Shown here: one piece after another, positions 25,001 to 37,430 of the stretch
Numbering within the stretch: the stretch's first letter is position 1
How the letters are laid out: each line of letters opens with the position of its first letter
Source of the DNA: Rehmannia glutinosa
Lineage: Eukaryota > Streptophyta > Magnoliopsida > Lamiales > Orobanchaceae
Direction: 5' to 3'
Length of the DNA: 64,000 nt
NCBI GenBank assembly: GCA_016081115.2
Contig: JABTTQ020001090.1
Span: forward strand, 1-64,000
The notes under the pieces: generated by a model
The model's database searches: none
The model's input: the letters and a program-made list of their open reading frames with translations, nothing else
Told to the model about the DNA's origin: nothing
Program-made: the position numbers and the translations under genes

Positions 25001-25600
25001 GACCATATTCATAAGTCTTAGTTTTTAGACAAATTTTACTTGTTGCATGATATGTTTACGGAGTCTATGGATGCACAAAAATGTATTGTAACAGAACCTT
25101 TTAATTGATTCTATTTAGGTAAACGCAGCTGGAGATCTATGTGCCATATGCCAGGAGAAGATGAATGCGCCCATTTTATTGCGCTGCAAGCATATCTTCT
25201 GTGAAGACTGTGTTTCAGAATGGTTTGTTTCATTTCTTCTTTCAAAATTCGACACTGATGAAGTCCCAATTCTGTTGAACTTGCCAATTTAGAGAAACAA
25301 AGAAACAGTGTGTGTGTGTGTGTGTTGGTTGGTCGGTGTTGATGGAGGGCAGGGGTGGCATGGTTAAATTTTGTTGCATGTTTGAGAATTGAGAGGAATT
25401 TTGTTCTATTGATCGTTGATGTAATATCGTAAATTACAAGTGCAGTATTTTTGCCTTTCGTTGTTAATTAACTCACAGCCATTGATTCGTTCAGGTTTGA
25501 AAGAGAGAGAACATGCCCTTTGTGCAGGGCTCTGGTTAGACCTGGTGATCTTCAATCATTTGGGGACGGATCAACTAGTCTTTTTTTCCAGTTATTCTAG
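22020..25600 (+). CDS. RNFT-type multispanning membrane RING E3 ligase, 8 exons
   Basis: Exons are 22020-22608, 22986-23062, 23187-23355, 23944-24032, 24149-24313, 24413-24490, 25119-25222 and 25495-25600. Every junction is GT-AG and in frame, giving 458 residues. Residues 1-165 are Gly/Asn/Ser-rich and low-complexity. From about 175 come several hydrophobic segments, for example LPFSLLLLIVF, TVYSAAILF, FGYSVFFLLHIFGIYWW and FWHAIFIILV. A C3HC4 RING closes the protein: C397, C400, C412, H414, C417, C420, C431, C434. This order matches RING finger and transmembrane (RNFT) proteins, membrane-bound ubiquitin ligases linked in animals to ER quality control. The plant relative I have in mind is Arabidopsis At5g01960. 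The start was chosen as the first ATG in the leader; the overlapping ATG at 21967 is out of frame. Confidence 0.92.
25309..25330. repeat. GT microsatellite in RING-gene intron 7
   Basis: A short gtgtgtgtgt run followed by ttggttggt. Confidence 0.7.
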
Positions 25601-25639
25601 TCGTCTTGCAGTAAACTTCGCATCGATCCATGATTAGAT

Positions 25640-26900
25640 TTCCTTAACCTGCTCAGCAGAAGCAAAGAGCATTTTCCAGAACTAACTTGGATGCATTGAA
25701 GAAAAATGCACAACACATTGGCTATGCATTGGGAAAATCACCATGACCAAATTTGACAACCAACAGCATGCTGCTGCTTATTTAAGGTACTTCTAAGTTA
25801 TAAATCGGATCGTTGAAATCTGTGAGAAATTTTAGGTGGATGAGAAGATATTTGAGTTCTATGTTCTATCTCCGTATATATATTGCTTCCATAATTTTTT
25901 ACATTTTCCGTGTTGACATTCTTGTTGTAATAGGATAAAATCCAACGTAAATTACACATTGTAAATTTTGAAAGGATTGGGTGCAATATTGTCGCTCCAT
26001 TCAATACTGTTGTATTACAAAAGAGGTGAATGATTTAAAGAATTTACTTTTATTGTCCATTGACAATCATATTTGAACTTTATGATGTTTTATTGAAACG
26101 TGACAATCAATTTGTTTTTTGATCATTTCTTATTCTCATATTTTAGTGTAATTTAATGATTTTTTATATCTAAAAATACACTAACATCTAGCATGTATAG
26201 ACTTTTATGCATAATAGATGTTAATATATGTCTATATAGTTTTTTATTTTTTGAGTACATGGATGTATATATAGTGTATTGAATAAGTATTTATGTATAA
26301 GATACATAAACATAAATATACAAGAAGTAAATATAAATATAGATATATTTATGCAAAGTGATTAATTTAAAAGTATTCATTTGTGTATTAATATCTTTTT
26401 TTATAGATTAAATTAAATATTTGTGAAAATACTTATTTGAATATACAAAACAAGCATCATTTTGGCCTAATGATCGAGTGGGCAAGAGTTGTTGTATTTT
26501 AGCCCACTTTTATTTGGATATTGCCGACTTGCCGTTTATTAGGTGGGCTCCAAGTGTATTATTATTTTCTCAAAAATTAAATCAAGTTAAATTTATACCA
26601 TTGGATAAAAAAAAAATTGCGGTTGAACAATACCTTTTTTAATTGATTTGTAGAGTTGGGTAGAACCCAAATGGATAGCATCGAGCTTACCGGTGGGGTA
26701 GGTGTCCAAGTGGCGCCATTTACCAGTTGGCTCCATATCAACATTATGTGCCCGGCTTGCAATTTACGGCTAATTAGATGCTATTTAAGTGGGTACAACC
26801 TAACTCCCTTTCGATTGTGACATGAGTCTTATTTTGATTTTCTTTTTTTTTGAAAAAATCCACATGCATATGTCATAACTCATAATGAGAAACTTGGCAA
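25640..26900. other. 3' flank of RING gene and AT-rich spacer
   Basis: No further gene; the first 350 bases are probably 3' UTR. The rest has no recognisable feature. Confidence 0.5.
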
Positions 26901-26917
26901 AATCACAAGTGAGTTGC

Positions 26918-27097
26918 TAGTGGAGCAAAATAAAGGACTGAAACTGAATAAATGTACCCAAAATTGTAATTTATAGGTAAAATTGCTAGTGGAACAAAAT
27001 AAAGGATGAAACTGAATAAATGTGCCCAAAATTGTAATTTATAGGTAAAATTGCTAATGGAGCAAAATAAAGGACTGAAACTGAATTTGGCACAAGT
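26918..27097. repeat. Tandem repeat, 68-69 bp unit, about 2.6 copies
   Basis: The unit starts ctagtggagcaaaataaagg and ends ttataggtaaaattg. Copies begin at 26918, 26987 and 27055. Copy 2 lacks a C in ggactgaaac; copy 3 is truncated after actgaattt. Confidence 0.9.
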
Positions 27098-27871
27098 AAC
27101 AGAACTATGCATTTTGCCGTATTTAAAGTAGATGGTGGACAGGAGCATTTGGTTGGATCTAAAAGTGAAAAACAACTTAAATTATTTGATACACAATTCA
27201 AGATCAATTATAGTTTATGTGAATATGATTCGTTAACTTAATAAATTAAGTTGGGCCACATTATTTTTATTCGATAAAGTTTGAAGTTTGGCTTTAATTT
27301 GACTAGATTAATAAAGAAATAACACAAAATAAGTGTAAGAAAATCAAGACACGAGCTTGACCGAGTTCGATTCAATGGAAAGTTCATTCAAAATCAGACA
27401 AAGTAATGTAAAACACTATATTTGAAACTTGATAAAGAAAAACAAATAAATTTGAACAATAATGTGTTCGACTCGATTCGATTTATTTATATCTCTAATT
27501 GGACTCCAAAAAAAAGAACAACGATTTACAGGTTCTTTTAAAAAATATTCTTAATATGCAAATTACCAACATTATATTTGTTTTGTCACATCTCATAGAA
27601 AAATCTCATTTCAACTTCTTATTTTCCCTTAAAAAAAATTAAATATAACACTAATCTATCCATATCCCCTCATTTCATTCAAATTACACTAGTAGAATCC
27701 ACCGCAACCAGCATACATGCACTTATATTTTTATCTTGTTTATATCAATTTAATGGGATCCTCCACCTTTTACAAATAAGACATCATATACTCAAATTAA
27801 AAATTAAAAATAGACCTCACTACTGTCAACTTACAAATTATTGCATACACAAAATTTTGGAAGTAGACCTC
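27098..27871. other. AT-rich spacer, nothing firm
   Basis: No gene. The piece at 27355-27490 has gagcttgaccgagttcgatt and cgactcgattcg, which may be a further scrap of the 18.7-kb hAT MITE family. Confidence 0.35.
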
Positions 27872-28466
27872 ACCACTACCATGGCCGCTCCTTCCTTTAG
27901 GCGAAGGAGTCGATCGACTCGGGCCTGATTTTTTTTTCTTTCCAAAATCTAGAGGCCCAATTTCTTTTTATATATTTTATATATACAACATAAATAAAAT
28001 ATGACATCGGTAAATCTATTATAGTGGTTAATCTTTGTCTCTTTAATTTGAATAGTTTGAAAGGTATTTCAACTTCAAAGCTTGCATATAATTTTATTAA
28101 GGCTCTAAACCTAAATTAACTCAAATTGATAAGGCAAGAAATTAAAAAGTCATTATACGGCTGCTAGCGTCACAATTTGTAGGATAATATTAAACAACTG
28201 GATTATACTGACTTCGTTTATATTTTTGCCACCAAATCTGTAATGCAAGTTTATTTAAATTATTATTTTGATTTTTGAACATGTGTGCCATATGATTTTA
28301 ACTATAATAGAATTGTATTATACATTGCACACATTCTTTCTTTTCATATTTTAATTAATTTAGTATAGAAAAATTCTAAAAAAAGAGTTTGTATTGAAAA
28401 AAGTGGGCCCAAATTTAAAATTCAACTCAGGCCAAAAAACTAATAGGAACGCCCTAACCACTACCA
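27872..28466. mobile_element. Transposon-like segment with 10-bp flanking repeat
   Basis: The decamer accactacca occurs at 27872-27881 and 28457-28466, bounding 575 bases. The tips ggccgctcct and, reverse-complemented, gggcgttcct are imperfectly inverted. A ggcctga motif lies inside each end. The direct repeat length fits a MULE-type (9-10 bp) duplication, but the weak tips keep this tentative. Confidence 0.45.
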
Positions 28467-28724
28467 ACAATTTGTACTTTTGTCATAAAAAATTCCATCA
28501 AGATTACTCAACCATACACATTCACATTCCACACCCATACAATATTTTCATTAATTCATACAAATTCAATTTCACTTTTCACACAAAAACTAAATTTATA
28601 CTAACTTTCAATAAAAATGCTAGAAACAAGATTTCTTACCGGAAACATTACCATTTGAGGCCTACACAACTTTCATATCATTGTATTAAATTATTATATT
28701 TGCAATAAAAACATTTCTAAGAGA

Positions 28725-29020
28725 GTGTTCTATTTTCAATTTTGGAGATATAATTTTCTCCAATACTTCACCACAACCTATACCATTTTAGAGATGTGAA
28801 CAGTTTCGCACCAAAAATGACGCAATACTCTAGTTGCAATATTTTTTTTTTTAATTTTGAATTAATGATTTAATATAGTAAAATATATACTAAAATAGAA
28901 TATTCATTCAGAATTTAGTGCAAACCACTAGAGATACAATGTTAATTTTTTACACTAAAATAGTACGAAATCTAAATTAAAATTGTGCGAACAGATGAAA
29001 ATGGGCTAAGGGTTTAAATT
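28725..29020. mobile_element. Degenerate member of the GAnCATCTCCA MITE family
   Basis: Shares gtgcaaaccactagagata (reverse of the ctccagtagtttgcac end), ttttcgcaccaaaaatg and acactaaaatagtac with the intact copy at 29053. Ends are unclear. Confidence 0.45.
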
Positions 29021-29052
29021 GGACATTTCCACTACTTATTAAACCTTATTAA

Positions 29053-29676
29053 GACCATCTCCAGTAGTTTGCACCATTTTAGTGTATATTTTGCACTATT
29101 TTGGTGCAAAATCTATATTCTATCTCCAACAGTTTGTACTACTTTTTGCACTAAAAAAGAATATTCCATAAGATTCTTTATTTTATTCATTTAATATTAA
29201 TTTTTATTATTACTTTGTACATGATAAATATTATAAATACGTAATTTTATTTAATATAATATTTATTAATTTTTTTATTTAGTTATTTTATGTGTTTTTA
29301 TCTATTTTAGTAAGTTTATGTAATTTTTATCATTATTTTATAATGTCATTTTATTGAAATTTTATAATTTTTTGTTTAGTGTTTTAAATTTACACATTAT
29401 TATTCAAATTATACATATCACATATAATAAAATTAATTTTGATATTATTTCTATTAGAATAGCTAATGCAAAATTAATAACATTTAAACTTAATAAGAAA
29501 CATATTTAACAAAAGTTAAAAGAAAAGGAAAAAAAAGGAAAAGTAGCGTGAGAACAGTGCATCGCCAGAAATGGCGCTGCACTATAGAAAATGTAAAACG
29601 GCGCCCCCAATTAGCGCAGTGTTGGAGGGGAATAAATAGAGTTGGGCGTTAGTTTACCTTCCTGTTGGAGATGCTC
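29053..29676. mobile_element. 624-bp PIF/Harbinger-type MITE with TAA target duplication
   Basis: Tips are GACCATCTCCAGTAG and, in reverse complement, GAGCATCTCCAACAG. TAA flanks both ends (29050-29052 and 29677-29679), the three-base target of PIF/Harbinger elements. Near the right end is a G+C-rich block with agcgtgag and tggcgctgcac also found in the 61.8-kb copy. There is no transposase in this copy. Confidence 0.8.
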
Positions 29677-30500
29677 TAATATATTATTATTTTCCAGCAA
29701 TTTCATTTCTTATAGACCCGTCACATAAATATCATATGTAAACTAAATATAAAGTGAATCCCCTATGAAATATAAAAACAATAGAACAAATATATTCTCA
29801 TTTTTCAAGCTTATATATTTTCAATTCTTCGAGGATATTCTCAATTTCTACACAGTAATCACTACAAAGCCGAAAACTCACTGAAAATGTCAAAAATTAT
29901 AAAATTCACCGTGAAAACAAAACATACATGGCCATGGCCTTATTCTCCAACACTTTGATTTAACTTATAATAATCATTTTTGTTTTTGAACAATTATTAA
30001 TAATCCTAACTCGAAACAATGTTATCGTTACATTATGTAAATTGGCGAATAATGATGCAATTTTCTAATACTTTTTTTAAGATATCAACACATCTCTATG
30101 GTAACAAATCTGGCTATAAAATTAAGCTGGTTTATTTCTCAAAACCGTTTCTAAACAAGGAAAAGTAGATTATATATCTCCAAATCGAACATGTTTGTGT
30201 AAAATCGTGCATGAGATAAATTATTTTGATTTTTGGCAGCATACAAATTAAAAAGTCTCTGAAGGTGGCACTTTTTGTACGTGAATTGGCATTTGGCAAA
30301 CATATCATGAATACCAAAAGTGGAGTGTATCCAAGGCCACACACACATACAAGTATACAACACCCTTTTGCAAAAATTACGTTCTTTCCAGGTTTTTCTC
30401 GATGTTCATGTATATATGGTTTTTATGGTAAAAAATATAAGAAAAATAATTATATATAAAATTTATTTTAAAATATAGAATTAAAATCAGCAACTATCCT
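29677..30500. other. AT-rich spacer, nothing recognised
   Basis: Short open frames on both strands overlap each other and show no family resemblance. Confidence 0.5.
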
Positions 30501-30502
30501 TA

Positions 30503-30744
30503 AGCTATCTCCGACAATTTGGATTATTTTGGTGCAAAATTTGTACTCTAGATCTCCAATGATTTGCAGTAAATTATGCACTAAAAATAAATATTCTATG
30601 TAAGTGCATTTTGTCATATGCTAAGATCATTAATTTAAAACAAAAAGAAAAGAAAAATTTAACGCATCTATAGTGTTGCGCTATTTTTTACGCAAAATCA
30701 TCTTCAAAATGATGCAGGATTTTGGTACAGTGCTAGAGCAAGTT
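30503..30744. mobile_element. Short copy of the Harbinger-type MITE family
   Basis: Contains gctatctccgacaatttgga, ttttggtgcaaaatttgtac, tttgcagtaaattatgcac and a gcgctatttttt block in the same order as the fuller copies, but internally shortened. Confidence 0.6.
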
Positions 30745-30749
30745 TGTGC

Positions 30750-30822
<73 letters not shown>
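30745..30822. repeat. Compound TG/AG microsatellite
   Basis: About eleven TG units pass directly into roughly 25 AG units. Confidence 0.95.
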
Positions 30823-30823
<1 letters not shown>

Positions 30824-31099
30824 CAAACTATTCAAGTTTGATTGACGAATTGTATCCACATGCGGAGAAAGGGGCATATTGGGTCTCAGACTCTCTCTGA
30901 CCCAACAGTGTAGGAAGTAAAAAAAATATATATAACTTTATTGATTTTATTTTAGTTTTTCATTCGATTCACCTAATCGACTCGATTTGTGTTGAGAAAT
31001 AAATTAAAAAATAACAACAATCCACAACACAAGAACTACATTGGAAAACAAACATTAACTCACTAACTTACGTGGAAAACAAACATTATCTCTCCTAGA

Positions 31100-32150
31100 C
31101 CCCATTACTCTCATACTTTATAATACTCTCAAATACAAGGATTAAAGTGTTATAATTAAGCTAGTTGTTTGGCTTTGTAAACAACAATTTTTTTTGGGGG
31201 GTATTATAATGGATCTATTTATAAAAAAATAAATGGAGTGTTTGATTGATGCAATTATAATAAAAACACATAGGCTCCTTAAATAGCCTCAAGTTCATTC
31301 TCTTTGTTCACAATCCAACGTGGGACACAACTTATTCTCTTACTTTGCAACAAAATCAATAAACTCTACATTGGCAAAAAAAAAAAATCATTGTCTTCAC
31401 CAACAATAATGATATCAAACCAGAGAACCAACCCTACTCTACCATATGGGTAAACCACTTAAAATCAATCATTTTAAGAACTTTCTTTGGCACATATCAA
31501 AAAATCTACTGAAATATTTGGTGCAACTTCCAACTATTGGCTCTCATAGAAGTTCTTCAGCTTCAACATAACACACAACCAATATCAATGCCAAGACAAT
31601 ACATGTGTGTAAATTCCACTACACATGCATCGTGATCCATGTTAGGGGTCTTCCTTCCATGTCAAGCATGCTTGTGTGCAAACGGCTCAAAAATATTCTT
31701 AGTGTGGAAGATCAGACATCGCTAATGCTCGTTTGCAAATTTACTTAAGAAATATTTCCCGATAAGGAAGATTAGACATCGCTACAACCACAGAGCATAC
31801 TAAGGATCCCAAAAGATCCGATCCGAACTCTGATACCACTTGTTGGGAGCCTACAAATAAACGCAACTCATTTCCATATTGGTATGATACTATCCACTTT
31901 TGGGCAAAAGCCTTCATGGTTTTATTTTTGGGCTATCCCTAGAACTTTTCATTTGTGATGCACTCATCGACTTTTCAGATCTGAAAATGGATTACATGTC
32001 TAGCTTCCCCTACGGTCAGCTCACTGGAAAGCCCAATGGATAGCTCAGACCTGTACCCAAAAAAAATAAAAAGGAATTCATACCAACATAGATATTCAAT
32101 CATATAAATCCATGAACATTCTCATGTCTAGCCAACATGAGACTTTGTTT
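31100..32150 (-). mobile_element. LTR element or TRIM remnant with a Met-tRNA-type primer site
   Basis: On the minus strand the text reads cccaaca, ag, then TGGTATCAGAG (31838-31828). This is an LTR end followed by the primer site complementary to initiator Met-tRNA used by copia and TRIM elements. The presumed LTR (31841 upward) includes tccatattggtatgatacta. Lower down, gtcccacgttggattgtg (reverse of 31303-31325) is another motif common in TRIM LTRs. No coding sequence and no second intact LTR were seen. Confidence 0.5.
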
Positions 32151-32533
32151 GAACATTGCCATGAAGCCCCCATGGTAAATTATGTGGTGAATTTCTAAAG
32201 AAAGAAATTAAAATAATTGGAATTTTGATGATGGCAGTGTCCTATCCCACAAAAAAGGTGCAACATGAGTAACATGAGTGGGGTACCCTTCTTCTACTGT
32301 CAACAACATCAATTGGTCAAAGTTACAAGACCACCACACCACCTGGTTAAATGTTAAAAAACCTCTCTGTATTTACTGCCTTACCCCTTCCCCCTTTTCT
32401 TACTCCAAGTTCAGTGCGCTCCAGAGAGATATGTGTTTTTACTGTTTTTTTCTTTTAATCTTTTTCCCTGTTTGAGACCATTTCACTGCAGATACTGCAC
32501 TAAAGGAACTTTTACCTATCACCCCTCTCTCTC

Positions 32534-32540
32534 TATAAAT
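32534..32540 (+). promoter_or_regulatory. TATA box, candidate promoter of the MIR319 transcript
   Basis: TATAAAT after a ctctctctc tract, with A/T-rich then unstructured sequence downstream and no protein gene following. It is the best core-promoter match on the plus strand upstream of the miRNA hairpin. Without the inserted element it would lie about 1.6 kb before the hairpin. Confidence 0.4.
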
Positions 32541-32559
32541 GCAAAATATATGCAAGCAA

Positions 32560-33395
32560 CATTAATGTATAATGTTTGAGGTCCCTTTCTCTTCTCTGAT
32601 TCTCATGACGAAAGTGACCCTTCATCTTCCCATTTGGGTTCACTTATTCTCACTGTTTCTTCAGTTTTTATATAGCCAGAAAAACATATGTTTTTTATAC
32701 TCATTATATTAAATATGTTCGTTAAAGAGAGAATAATATATGGATTCTCATCCTCCCATTTTGTTATTCTATCCTGATTTTTCTCTGTGTTGTCATTAAT
32801 GGGGATTTAGGGTTTGAAGTCCTGAGTACAAGCCCCCTTTATTGCAAATATTAGCCAGATAATTAGTATTTAGTTTTCCCTTTGTTGTTTTTTTCTCAAA
32901 TCTGTCAGTTCCTTGTATTAACAGCGCATTTATGTGGGATTTTTCCTACAATAAAGAAAAAAGAACCTTTTTTTTTCTTCATATGTTTTATTTGGCCTTG
33001 GTTAATTCATCCGTGGTCATGATTATTTTATGTGGCGCCAGAAAGTTGACACCTTTCGCTTCCTTTCGCCCCTTGTTTTTTTTTTTTTTGGTGTTCTTGA
33101 TTTTGGGTTTTTCTCATGATAATTTCTGGCAGATGGGTTTGTCTTCTTCTGATCAAGATTGGAACTTTAAGCTAGGGTTTGTGCAAAAGTTGCTTAGCGT
33201 GGTGTAGAAGTTGGATCCATACTGGATTTTATTATCTTGATAAAAGATTAGTGCTTTATTTAATTTGCTACAGTAATCCTATGTCAGCTGTTCAAGATTT
33301 TTCAGCATATTGAAGAGGAAGTTGCCGATTAAGGTATATTGTCATATATATTGCCCTTATTATTTTCTCTGGTTTATGTTTTGTGGCACTTATAT
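32560..33395 (+). ncRNA. Presumed 5' part of the MIR319 primary transcript
   Basis: No conserved protein is encoded. Near 33333 the text gccgattaag/gtatattg is a possible splice donor. A matching acceptor ending aattttcag occurs near 43239, 150 bases before the hairpin. If used, this would be a leader intron that now contains the retroelement. All of this is inference. Confidence 0.35.
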
Positions 33396-35161
33396 TGATG
33401 GCTCAAAAGCTACTCTAGAAAACCATAGGCAAGTGCACCTATCATTTTGTAGTATAGATTATTGAGTACCGAGTGTCATTCCCACGAGGATTGTAAGTAC
33501 TAATAATTACCGTCTATTTGTTATTTAATCTAGCAATTTTCAGAGTTTTGTTTGTTTAATGAAAATGAAAAATAGAGAATTTTAAAATAATTGCAACTTA
33601 CAAAAGATCAAATAAAAATAGATTGTAGAATTAAGAAATCAAGAGCTAGAAATGTGTTTGAATGTAAATCCTCTAGAATGTTTTTGTGATTTAACAAGAT
33701 AAAAATACAACCATAATCCCTTAAGCAAAAAACCAACCTCTTTTAGTAAAATCTCATGTTTCATCGACCGTAGAAATTCCCAATTTAAGTTAAACCCTCT
33801 ATTTGTGAATAACTTCTAATCTCAAGTTGATTAATCGAAATCTCTTTCTAGTTAAAACCCCCAAGACAAAGATTATAACGATTTGTGAATTCCATATTAG
33901 GTTTGACCCTAATCCGGAAGATTTATGTCGTCTATATCTAGGATTGCATGCAACTCTTTTCACTTATATAGTTCTATTTCACCATGAATCTCGATTTCGG
34001 GATGAAAAATAAACTTCAAATCAATATCGCATATACCAATTTGAATGAATAAAGCATAATATAAGTGAATCACACAAAACATGAAGATTTTATTAAAAAC
34101 ATACAAACCTTAATCACAAATTCATTCTAGAGTTCATTACATTCAAACACTAGAAATTTAGCTACACATGGCTTTGTCAAAAGAGTATACTACACAAGAA
34201 GATATGAATAAAATGAACATGGTGTACTTAGCTCTTATTCAAGACCAATATAAGACTTCCTCCTTGGTTGATTGCAATGATGTTGAGCTCAAGTCTTCTC
34301 CTCTATTGCTCTTCAACTTCCAACTCTACCTCTCTTTTATCCTCTCAATGTATTTTGCTTTGAAACTTAGAATATACAATGAATATACAATGAATCTCTC
34401 TATCAATGAATACTACATGAATTATATATTTCCAACTCAAACTCTTGGCTTTTATAGGCACCATCTTTGTGAAAGAACACATCAATAATGCTAACAAATG
34501 CTCCACTTCCATGGTTGTTGGTTGAATCATTGTGTGCACATTCATGGTTGAGTTGGTTGAATCATTGTGTGCACATTCATGGTTGAGTTGGTTGAATCAT
34601 TGTGTCCACATGACAATTGAGGGAATAATAGAGTTTGGTGCATCAAAATGAGGTGTAAAAGTTGCTCAAAGGTTGTCAAAAAGCAAGAAGAGAAAGTCTC
34701 CATAATTTCCGCCAAAGAAAAAACCAGTCGGACGAAAAGCACGCCCGTCTTTCAAAGCTTTCAAGCCAGGCCGTGTTCATGATTTTTCGAACACGGCCAG
34801 TGCTTCAAAAGCACGGCCTGGCCGTGTTTGGTGCGTTTTTGCCGAAAATTTGCTCGATTTTGGCTCTCTTTCTGGCGTAGTGTTTAAAAACACACCTGCC
34901 GTGTTTGATCGAAAAAAGGCCCGAAATGACGCGTTTAGCTTGGGATTTTGAGTGTTTTTGCATCCAAAAAACCCCGGGTATGTTTTGACATGAAACCATG
35001 GCCCAAAATTCACCAAAATGACTCAAATCATCAATCTACATCAATAAAAGCACCGGAGTAATGTGAACTATGTACAATCAAAAATTTATGAAACTAACAA
35101 TAAAATAACTCAAATCATACTCAAATACACACATAAAACATGTATAAAAACACCCTTATCA
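33396..35161 (-). repeat. 3' LTR of the gypsy-type element
   Basis: 1,766 bp, nearly collinear with 40857-42623. On the minus strand it opens TGATAAGGGTG and closes TTTGAGCCATCA. It contains a cluster of cacggcc/ggccgtg motifs at 34740-34900. Differences from the other LTR are mostly short blocks and small indels. Confidence 0.93.
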
Positions 35162-36362
35162 AACCACCTCCAACTTTGAACTTTGCTTGTCCTCAAGCAA
35201 AACATTAATTCAATAAGAATGGTTCAATAAATTACATCACACAAGGATTTTTTTTTTTCAACACATTGAACACAAGCGATCAAGTTCTTAGCTTAGCCTT
35301 CAACCCGAATTAACCATTCGGTAAAAACACAGTTTTTGCAATGCGATCGATTGTCAAGAAAGATGAAACATCGTGCAGGCATTATTCAAACTTGAAATCA
35401 TCACTCCACAAATATTGATAGTTATGAATAACTTCAATTCAATAATGTCATGAAAATACAAGAATTCAATAGATCATTGTAGTTAGCCTACTAGTCATAT
35501 AACCAAGCTTCTTGAACTTTTATTATACATTCTCCTTTTTTTTTTTTTTTTTTTTTTTTTTTGGTAGGTCCTTTCGAAGCATTCTTCCACTAGGTTTATA
35601 TTTTGAATTTTCGTTCAAACACTCCTAGGGTGGTTTCCCATACTCATATTTGTGTGCCGTTTTACGTAAAAGACAAACATGGGGCTCATGAATGCTCCAG
35701 TTACTTAAGCTTAACACCAAATAGAGGAGTATAACCTCGATTGGATTTCCTTTTTTTCTTTTTTTTTTTTCATTTCACAAGCTTGGTATAACAACTAGTT
35801 AACCACCACTAAATCATGAATTCTCAAACGTTCATAACACTAAGCTTTGTTTGTCGTAAATACCTTAACAAATCAAATATTATGGAGTTGGAAATCTCGT
35901 CAAAATTTAGCCCGCATCCACGTCAATCTATCTTAGACAATCAATTGCTTCACATTAAAACACAAATTAACAAGTTAATAAAGGTATAATTGGGCTAAGT
36001 TATTGACTAGCAAGCACTCAATTTGTTTTTAAAAAAATTATCTCTTGTCGACAAACTCAAAATAAAAACAAGCACACACATACTCGAACAAGCACACAAG
36101 CATTCTAAGAAAGTAATTGCACCCACCTCCAACTTTAAAGGTTCACATTGTCCTCAATGTGAAAGAAAGAGATGAACGAAAAACAACACTCAAAAATCAA
36201 CCACACTAGAAGAAAATAAAGAGGTGGAAAAAAAAATACGACCTTACTAGAAGAGTGAAATCGGTGATCGGCGACCATTGGGTTGTTTAGATGAGACCTT
36301 CATCTAAGCATCTTCATACCTAATCAAGGATACACAACTCGAATACCGTGAAATCATCAAAT

Positions 36363-36400
<38 letters not shown>

Positions 36401-36629
36401 TTTTTTTTTTTTTTTAATAAAAACACGGCCGTGCTTAAAAGCACTAGTAGGGTGTTCGATGCATTTTTTTTTTTTTTTTTTTTTTTTTTGAAAAACACGG
36501 CCATGCTTGAAAAGCACTACCGGGCGTGTTGATGCGATTTTTTTCAAAACTTTGAATTTTTTGAACACGGTCGGGTGTGTTCGCGGGTGGGTGACGAACA
36601 CGGCCGTGCTTTTAAGCACGACTGCATCG

Positions 36630-36660
<31 letters not shown>

Positions 36661-36990
36661 TTTTTTGAATCCCCAAGCAATAAAAAATTAAGTAAAAGAA
36701 AATGCACACAAAATGCCAGGTTGCCCTAGGTTAGCGCTTCTTTAAAGTCGTATACTGGACCGTTTACCCAAATGTGGAGATTAGTCGGGTGGAGCTTTGA
36801 CTTATGAAAATCCCTTAGGTATTTAGTAGTATTACCTTCAACTTTATGCTTCAAAATGTGCTCTTTGAACTTTCCGGTCCCCTTTTCGGGCATAAGCTTC
36901 CAACATGGACTTTGAACAACACTTTTCTCCAAGAGATTTTTAGATTTCTCATCGTGCAACGAAATTGAATCGGCAAAAGAACAAGTAGTA
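35162..36990 (-). other. Non-coding 3' internal region of the gypsy-type element
   Basis: Between the protease remnant and the 3' LTR. It has a ttgcttgaggacaagcaaa motif next to the purine tract, typical of plant Tat/Athila-like elements, and long homopolymer runs (T at 35530-35562, 36363-36415, 36465-36489, 36630-36655) alternating with acacggccgtgc motifs. No RT or integrase codons were found. Confidence 0.7.
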
Positions 36991-37430
36991 TCCTTTTCAA
37001 TATCAATATGAATTTTAAAAATTACTTGTTCATCCCCACCCTCAAAGTTAATTTTCCTCATGCACATCAATGATTGATTTTGCCGTAGCCAAGAAAGAAC
37101 GCCCAAGAATTAGAGGAACCTCAATATCATCATGCATGTCAAGAATAACAAAATCAATCGGGAATATGAATTTATCGATCTTGACTAACACATCATTAGT
37201 AATACCTCTAGGATGTTTAATCGATTTATCGGCTAAGTGTATGTCCATCCTAATAGTTTTGATTCACTTAATCCCATATGCTTGAATGTTTCATAAGACA
37301 TCACATCGATACTAGCTCCTAAGTCGGCTAGTCTTTCTATCAACAGGTAAACCATCAATTGTACTGAGGGATAATAAAACTTCCGGATCATTACATTTTT
37401 GTGGTAGATTATTGGAAGAACATCTATCAT
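36726..37430 (-). pseudogene. Retropepsin remnant of the gypsy-type element (copy A)
   Basis: The frames carry DLGASIDVMSYETF, HPRGITNDVLVKIDKFIFP, VPLILGRSFLAT and SIIDVHEEN, the order found in plant Ty3/gypsy aspartic proteases. Frameshifts separate the pieces near 37240. A second copy of the first part lies at 38886-39218. Confidence 0.8.

Noticed and set aside
26918..27097. Centromeric or subtelomeric satellite
   Set aside because: Only about 2.6 units of 69 bp; too short for a satellite array.
28394..28708. Plus-strand 104-aa frame
   Set aside because: Low-complexity, overlaps a transposon-like segment, no splice or family support.
34168..34488. Plus-strand 106-aa frame, repeated at 41637-41840
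   Set aside because: It lies inside both LTRs and is antisense to the element; an LTR shadow, not a gene.
36320..36709. Minus-strand open frame rich in lysine, 129 aa
   Set aside because: Produced by long poly(T) runs in the retroelement's non-coding region; no family pattern.
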